A stretch of DNA of 17,512 nt from CAZEUZ01 sp964515805 (GTDB lineage Bacteria; Pseudomonadota; Gammaproteobacteria; Pseudomonadales; Cellvibrionaceae). How positions within the stretch are numbered: the stretch's first letter is position 1; every line of letters starts with the position of its first letter. The position numbers and the translations under genes were made by a program. Shown piece by piece: positions 13,983 to 17,512 of the stretch. The DNA lies in NCBI GenBank assembly GCA_964515805.1, contig CAZEUZ010000087.1:1-17512 (forward strand). Direction: 5' to 3'. Under the pieces are notes generated by a model that saw nothing but the letters and a program-made list of their open reading frames with translations, did no database searches and had not been told where the DNA came from.

Positions 13983-15380
13983 TTACCGACGTTTAACTAA
14001 TTCGAAGTAGTTCAATTCTTCCTCATTGATTTGCGCTTGTTCGGAGACAATTTCAATAATTTGATCTTCCAAAATGGAGGACTGGACTTGCTGTAGCAAT
14101 TGTGGGTTTTGATAATAGTAGTTAACCACCGTGTCCGGTTGTTCGTAAGTTTCTGCAATCGCATTAATGGCCGACTTGACACGGTCTTGATCAATTTGGA
14201 CGTTATTCAACTTAGCAATTTCACTGGCCAACAGAACAAAACTTACACGCCGCTCAGCCTGTTCGGTGAGGCTGTCGTCTGGAAATATAGCTTTAAGATC
14301 AAGATTTTGGTTTTTTACGGCTCCAAATTGTGATGCCATTTGCTGGCGTAGAACTTCTATTTCACTAGCAACTAATGTTTTTGGCAGTTCCAACTCATGA
14401 TTGTCTATTAATCCATCGACAACCTGTTTTTTTATGTTGTCTTTTACAGTGTTATCTAATTCTCTCTTCATGTTAGCACGGATATTTTCACGAAACTTAT
14501 CCATATCACCATTAGCAACGCCAAATTTGGCTAAAAACGGCTCATCTAGTGGCGGTAAAATTCGCTCCGAAACCTGCTTCAATTTTATAGTAAACTCGAC
14601 GTCAGCACCCTTCAGTTCTTCAACATTATAGTCTTCAGGGAAGGTTAATGGCGCCACCTTCTCTTCACCGGCGGTCATGCCTACAATAGCTTCTTCAAAA
14701 CCGGGGATCATACTATTGGAGCCCAAGACTAATTTCTGATCATCAGCTTGACCACCGCTGAACGGTTCTCCACCTTTAGAACCGGAATAGTCTATAGTCA
14801 CCTCGTCATCTATTTCAGCAGCTCTCGTCACTGGTTCGTAAGTAGACTGCTGTTCACGTAACTGCTGCACCATCTTATCGACATCGCTCTCCGTAATTTC
14901 AGCAGAGGTTCTGGTAATTTTAATGGCTGCAAAATCGCCCAAAGTAATGTTAGGATAAATTTCAAATGTTGCGGTGTATTGCAAATCTTTGCCTTCATCC
15001 AATTCCTTGAGCGAAATATCGGGCTGACCCGCAGGCTTTACGTCTTCCGCCGTTATTGCCTGTTGAAAAGTCTCATTGATAGCGTCGTTCAACACCTCCT
15101 GTCGCAAACTGGCGCCAAAACGTTTTTTAACCACGCTGAATGGCGCTTTGCCCTTACGGAAACCCTTTAAATTAATCGTTTTCGTCGCTTGTTGAATGCG
15201 CTCGTCAACTTTAGGATCTATTTTTTCAGCGGGCACAGTGACAGTTATACAACGCTCTAAACCGACCGTAACATCGATAGATGTTTGTATAGATGACGTA
15301 TCAACTGGTGCCGATGAATGCGCTATATCAGTGGTCGATTTATCACTGTCGGTAATTTCAGTTTGATTAGACACCTGCAT
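13983..15380 (-). CDS. tig: Trigger factor (ribosome-associated chaperone, FKBP-type isomerase)
   Basis: 465 residues, E. coli Tig being 432. Trigger factor binds near the ribosomal tunnel exit and shields nascent chains. The ribosome-docking signature GFRKGKAP begins at residue 73, against 43 in E. coli. The FKBP-like isomerase domain is at about 175-275 (VTIDYSGS, FSGGQADD, MIPGFEEAI, FPEDYN), and the C-terminal chaperone arms follow, ending FELVKRR. The 30-residue shift comes from a Ser/Thr/Asp-rich stretch between MQVS and VTVGLER. GAGGA five bases before the ATG at 15380 supports this start and so the extension. It follows tRNA-Leu by 111 bp on the same strand and heads the tig-clpP-clpX-lon block. 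Confidence 0.97.
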   Translation of the reverse strand: MQVSNQTEITDSDKSTTDIAHSSAPVDTSSIQTSIDVTVGLERCITVTVPAEKIDPKVDERIQQATKTINLKGFRKGKAPFSVVKKRFGASLRQEVLNDAINETFQQAITAEDVKPAGQPDISLKELDEGKDLQYTATFEIYPNITLGDFAAIKITRTSAEITESDVDKMVQQLREQQSTYEPVTRAAEIDDEVTIDYSGSKGGEPFSGGQADDQKLVLGSNSMIPGFEEAIVGMTAGEEKVAPLTFPEDYNVEELKGADVEFTIKLKQVSERILPPLDEPFLAKFGVANGDMDKFRENIRANMKRELDNTVKDNIKKQVVDGLIDNHELELPKTLVASEIEVLRQQMASQFGAVKNQNLDLKAIFPDDSLTEQAERRVSFVLLASEIAKLNNVQIDQDRVKSAINAIAETYEQPDTVVNYYYQNPQLLQQVQSSILEDQIIEIVSEQAQINEEELNYFELVKRR

Positions 15381-15385
15381 GGTAA

Positions 15386-15390
15386 TCCTC
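15386..15390 (-). promoter_or_regulatory. Shine-Dalgarno GAGGA that fixes the tig start
   Basis: GAGGA on the minus strand five bases before the ATG at 15380. It argues that the extended N-terminus of trigger factor is translated. Confidence 0.7.
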
Positions 15391-15491
15391 TTTTTGTCTA
15401 TTTATGTATGTGCGATTTATTACTCTCAAATTCAAGCGATAAATATCAAGCAATAGGTACCGAGTGGTATAATTTATAGTGTTATAGTAGA

Positions 15492-15576
<85 letters not shown>

Positions 15577-15799
15577 ATAATACTTGACAAACGTCAGCCC
15601 GTACTTTTCACACGCGAAAAAAAATTTAATAAAAAACAATGCTGACAACTAATTGGGGCAGCGATTTTGCCACAAGTTACAGAATAAAGCTAATCATTTG
15701 CATCATTCACTGTAGACGAACTGATATTTTGTTCTACAATTCATGTTCAATAGATTAGATGCAGTGAGATAAGAATACTATTAGATAGAGTCTTTTGAC
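15577..15799. other. Divergent intergenic region between tRNA-Leu and slt
   Basis: 223 bp with no gene. It includes an A/T tract (about 15618-15642) 42-66 bp upstream of the tRNA 5' end. It should hold promoters in both directions, but no pair of boxes stood out on either strand. Confidence 0.5.
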
Positions 15800-17512
15800 A
15801 TGACACTATTTCCTTTCAGACAACCGCCTGTTTGTCGCAATTCATGTGGCGCTTTCCTATATGGCTTGCTTTTGCCGATATTTGTTTGCATAAGCCCAGC
15901 AGCAAATTCCACCAGCCTGAGTAACAAATTGCCTGTTGACGACCAGCAATTACAAGAACGACGTCAGAATTATAGCGCAGCAAAGAAAGCCTTTCGTCAG
16001 AATAAAAAGGTATTGTATGAAAAATTGAAAGTGAATCTAAAGGAATACCCGCTATATCCCTACTTGGAATATAGCGAAATTGTAAGTCAGCTAAATCGAT
16101 TATCCTATCCAAAAATCGATCGATTTTTAGAAAAGCATCCAGAGTCTCATCTAGCAGATCAGTTACTAAAACGCTGGTTACAATACTTGGCAAGGCAAAA
16201 AGATTGGTACAACTACAGACGTTACTACAAATCGGGACTTAACTCTACATCCTTACATTGCCATTACCTATGGTCGCAACTTAAAGATGGTGATGAAACC
16301 ATATATTCTCAAATCACTAATTTGTGGAATGTAGGCAAATCTCAACCCGATGCATGCGACAAACCGTTTGATGCATGGCGCCAACAAGGCTATCTGACTC
16401 CTGAAATCGCCTGGGAAAGACACAAAAAAGCAGTTAAAAAGGGTAATCATCGACTGGCTGGCTACATCAGCCGAAATATGCCCAACGCTATGCAACATTT
16501 AACAAAGCTGTACCAACGCGTAGATAAAACCCCCAGAATGGTCGCTGACAAATTACTGTTCGACAAAGATACATCTGAAAATAGAGACATTATTGCGCAC
16601 GGACTTCGTAAATATGCGCGTAAAGATGCTATGGCTGCGCATACTATCTGGCAAGAATACCGCTACAAGCACACGTTTACGACTCAAGAACAGAGTCAAC
16701 TCGATCTCTCTATTGCTATTCAACTTGCTGAAGAAGGCCATATTGACCATGCAAATCAATTGGCTATCCCGGACTCGGAAAGTAATTTATCGTCGAGTCA
16801 CGTAAAGCTAGTTACTATAATCCTGCGAGCACTACTGAACAAAAGGCAGTGGCATGACATTTTAGTCTGGATAGATAAGCTTCCAGCCGTCGAAAAACAG
16901 TCGGACTGTTGGCGCTATTGGAAAGCACGCGCGCTGGCTCAAAAACAAACAAGAGAATCAAAACAAATAGCTCAAAGTATATATCAAGCATTATCGACTA
17001 AGCGTAGCTACTACGGGTTTCTGGCAGCCGATCGAATCGGATCAGATTACGCACTTGTACATGAACCCGCAGTAGTCCCTATTAGAGTAAGACAAAACGT
17101 TCAAGCTGTACCCGACTTAAAAAGAGGTCTGGAGTTATTTGCTCTTGGCAAAATGTATACGGCCCGTCACGAATGGGACTATGGCACTAAAAAATTTACC
17201 GATGAACAACATATAGCTGCTGCTCAATTAGCCGCTAATTGGGGCTGGAACCGCAAAGCAATTGAGTCAATGGCCGCCGCAAGACACTGGGATGATCTCA
17301 CTATTCGTTTCCCGATGGCAAACGCTGAATGGATAAATAAAGCATCTGAACAGGTGCAACTCCCTGGAGCGCTCATTTATGCAGTCGCCAGACAAGAAAG
17401 TGCGTGGGCAACTGACGCCCTGTCGTCTGCGGGCGCTGTTGGCCTGATGCAAATAATGCCCGCAACGGCAAAACAAACTGCTAGAAAAATCGGGCTCAAC
17501 TACGACAGAAAA
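15800..17512 (+). CDS. slt: Soluble lytic murein transglycosylase Slt, cut by window edge
   Basis: 571 residues from ATG 15800, still open at the right edge. Slt is a periplasmic enzyme that cleaves the MurNAc-GlcNAc bond of peptidoglycan, leaving 1,6-anhydro-MurNAc. A signal peptide is visible (hydrophobic GAFLYGLLLPIFVCI, about 23-36, then SPAANS). A long alpha-helical region fills about 50-500, the ring-like U/L domains of the Slt70 type, with the typical NWGWNRKAI and YYGFLAADRIG. The catalytic SLT domain begins near 515: LIYAVARQESAW with Glu533, then GAVGLMQIMPATA. The remaining 70 or so residues lie outside the window. The Shine-Dalgarno is weak. The coding frame is clean despite the absence of a closing stop. 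It diverges from tRNA-Leu. Confidence 0.93.
   Translation, partial: MTLFPFRQPPVCRNSCGAFLYGLLLPIFVCISPAANSTSLSNKLPVDDQQLQERRQNYSAAKKAFRQNKKVLYEKLKVNLKEYPLYPYLEYSEIVSQLNRLSYPKIDRFLEKHPESHLADQLLKRWLQYLARQKDWYNYRRYYKSGLNSTSLHCHYLWSQLKDGDETIYSQITNLWNVGKSQPDACDKPFDAWRQQGYLTPEIAWERHKKAVKKGNHRLAGYISRNMPNAMQHLTKLYQRVDKTPRMVADKLLFDKDTSENRDIIAHGLRKYARKDAMAAHTIWQEYRYKHTFTTQEQSQLDLSIAIQLAEEGHIDHANQLAIPDSESNLSSSHVKLVTIILRALLNKRQWHDILVWIDKLPAVEKQSDCWRYWKARALAQKQTRESKQIAQSIYQALSTKRSYYGFLAADRIGSDYALVHEPAVVPIRVRQNVQAVPDLKRGLELFALGKMYTARHEWDYGTKKFTDEQHIAAAQLAANWGWNRKAIESMAAARHWDDLTIRFPMANAEWINKASEQVQLPGALIYAVARQESAWATDALSSAGAVGLMQIMPATAKQTARKIGLNYDRK

Noticed and set aside
15577..15582. TATTAT directly before the tRNA-Leu 5' end as a -10 box
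   Set aside because: It abuts the first tRNA base, so transcription would begin inside the tRNA, and the matching -35 position (AGTACG) does not fit.
15588..15640. Plus-strand TTGACA near 15584 as the slt -35 box
   Set aside because: No acceptable -10 box at 16-18 bp spacing, and it is more than 200 bp from the slt start.

Overview
The window is a chromosomal stretch from a gammaproteobacterium that leans towards A+T. Three things point there: the conserved order tRNA-Leu / tig / clpP / clpX / lon / hupB / ppiD, the second conserved run ndk / rlmN / pilW / rodZ / ispG, and protein sequences close to the Escherichia and Pseudomonas forms. PilW (PilF) suggests a type IV pilus maker, so a Pseudomonas/Cellvibrio-like lineage fits better than an enteric. 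That placement is inference. Almost everything here is housekeeping, and I see no phage, insertion sequence, CRISPR array or defence genes.

Right side, minus strand (about 15.6 kb down to 6.0 kb): a tRNA-Leu(UAG) gene precedes the protein-quality-control block of trigger factor, ClpP, ClpX, Lon and the nucleoid protein HU. HU has its own good sigma-70-type promoter and is followed by a strong intrinsic terminator. Next come the periplasmic-side chaperone PpiD and, 5 bp after it, an unrecognised small membrane protein. Together these genes fold nascent chains at the ribosome (Tig), degrade cytoplasmic proteins (ClpXP, Lon) and handle proteins leaving the Sec translocon (PpiD). On the plus strand, diverging from the tRNA, a lytic transglycosylase gene (slt) runs off the right edge.

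Middle: one plus-strand gene (about 5.3-6.0 kb) encodes a methyltransferase-fold protein that looks like a diverged CmoA. It diverges from ndk and converges on the small membrane-protein gene, with only 2 bp between the stop codons.

Left side, minus strand (5.3 kb down to 1): ndk, rlmN, pilW, rodZ, ispG and the first 196 codons of a cysG-type siroheme synthase are closely packed, with one 14-bp overlap (pilW/rodZ), and read like one operon. They cover nucleotide balance, 23S rRNA/tRNA methylation, pilus secretin assembly, cell shape, isoprenoid precursor synthesis and siroheme synthesis. The expected neighbour after ispG, hisS, is absent and cysG takes its place.

No convincing undescribed multi-gene system is visible. 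The best leads are the CmoA-like protein, which appears to lack the carboxylate-binding arginine, the uncharacterised membrane protein coupled to ppiD, a 30-residue extension in trigger factor, and a PpiD that keeps the residues of an active parvulin.
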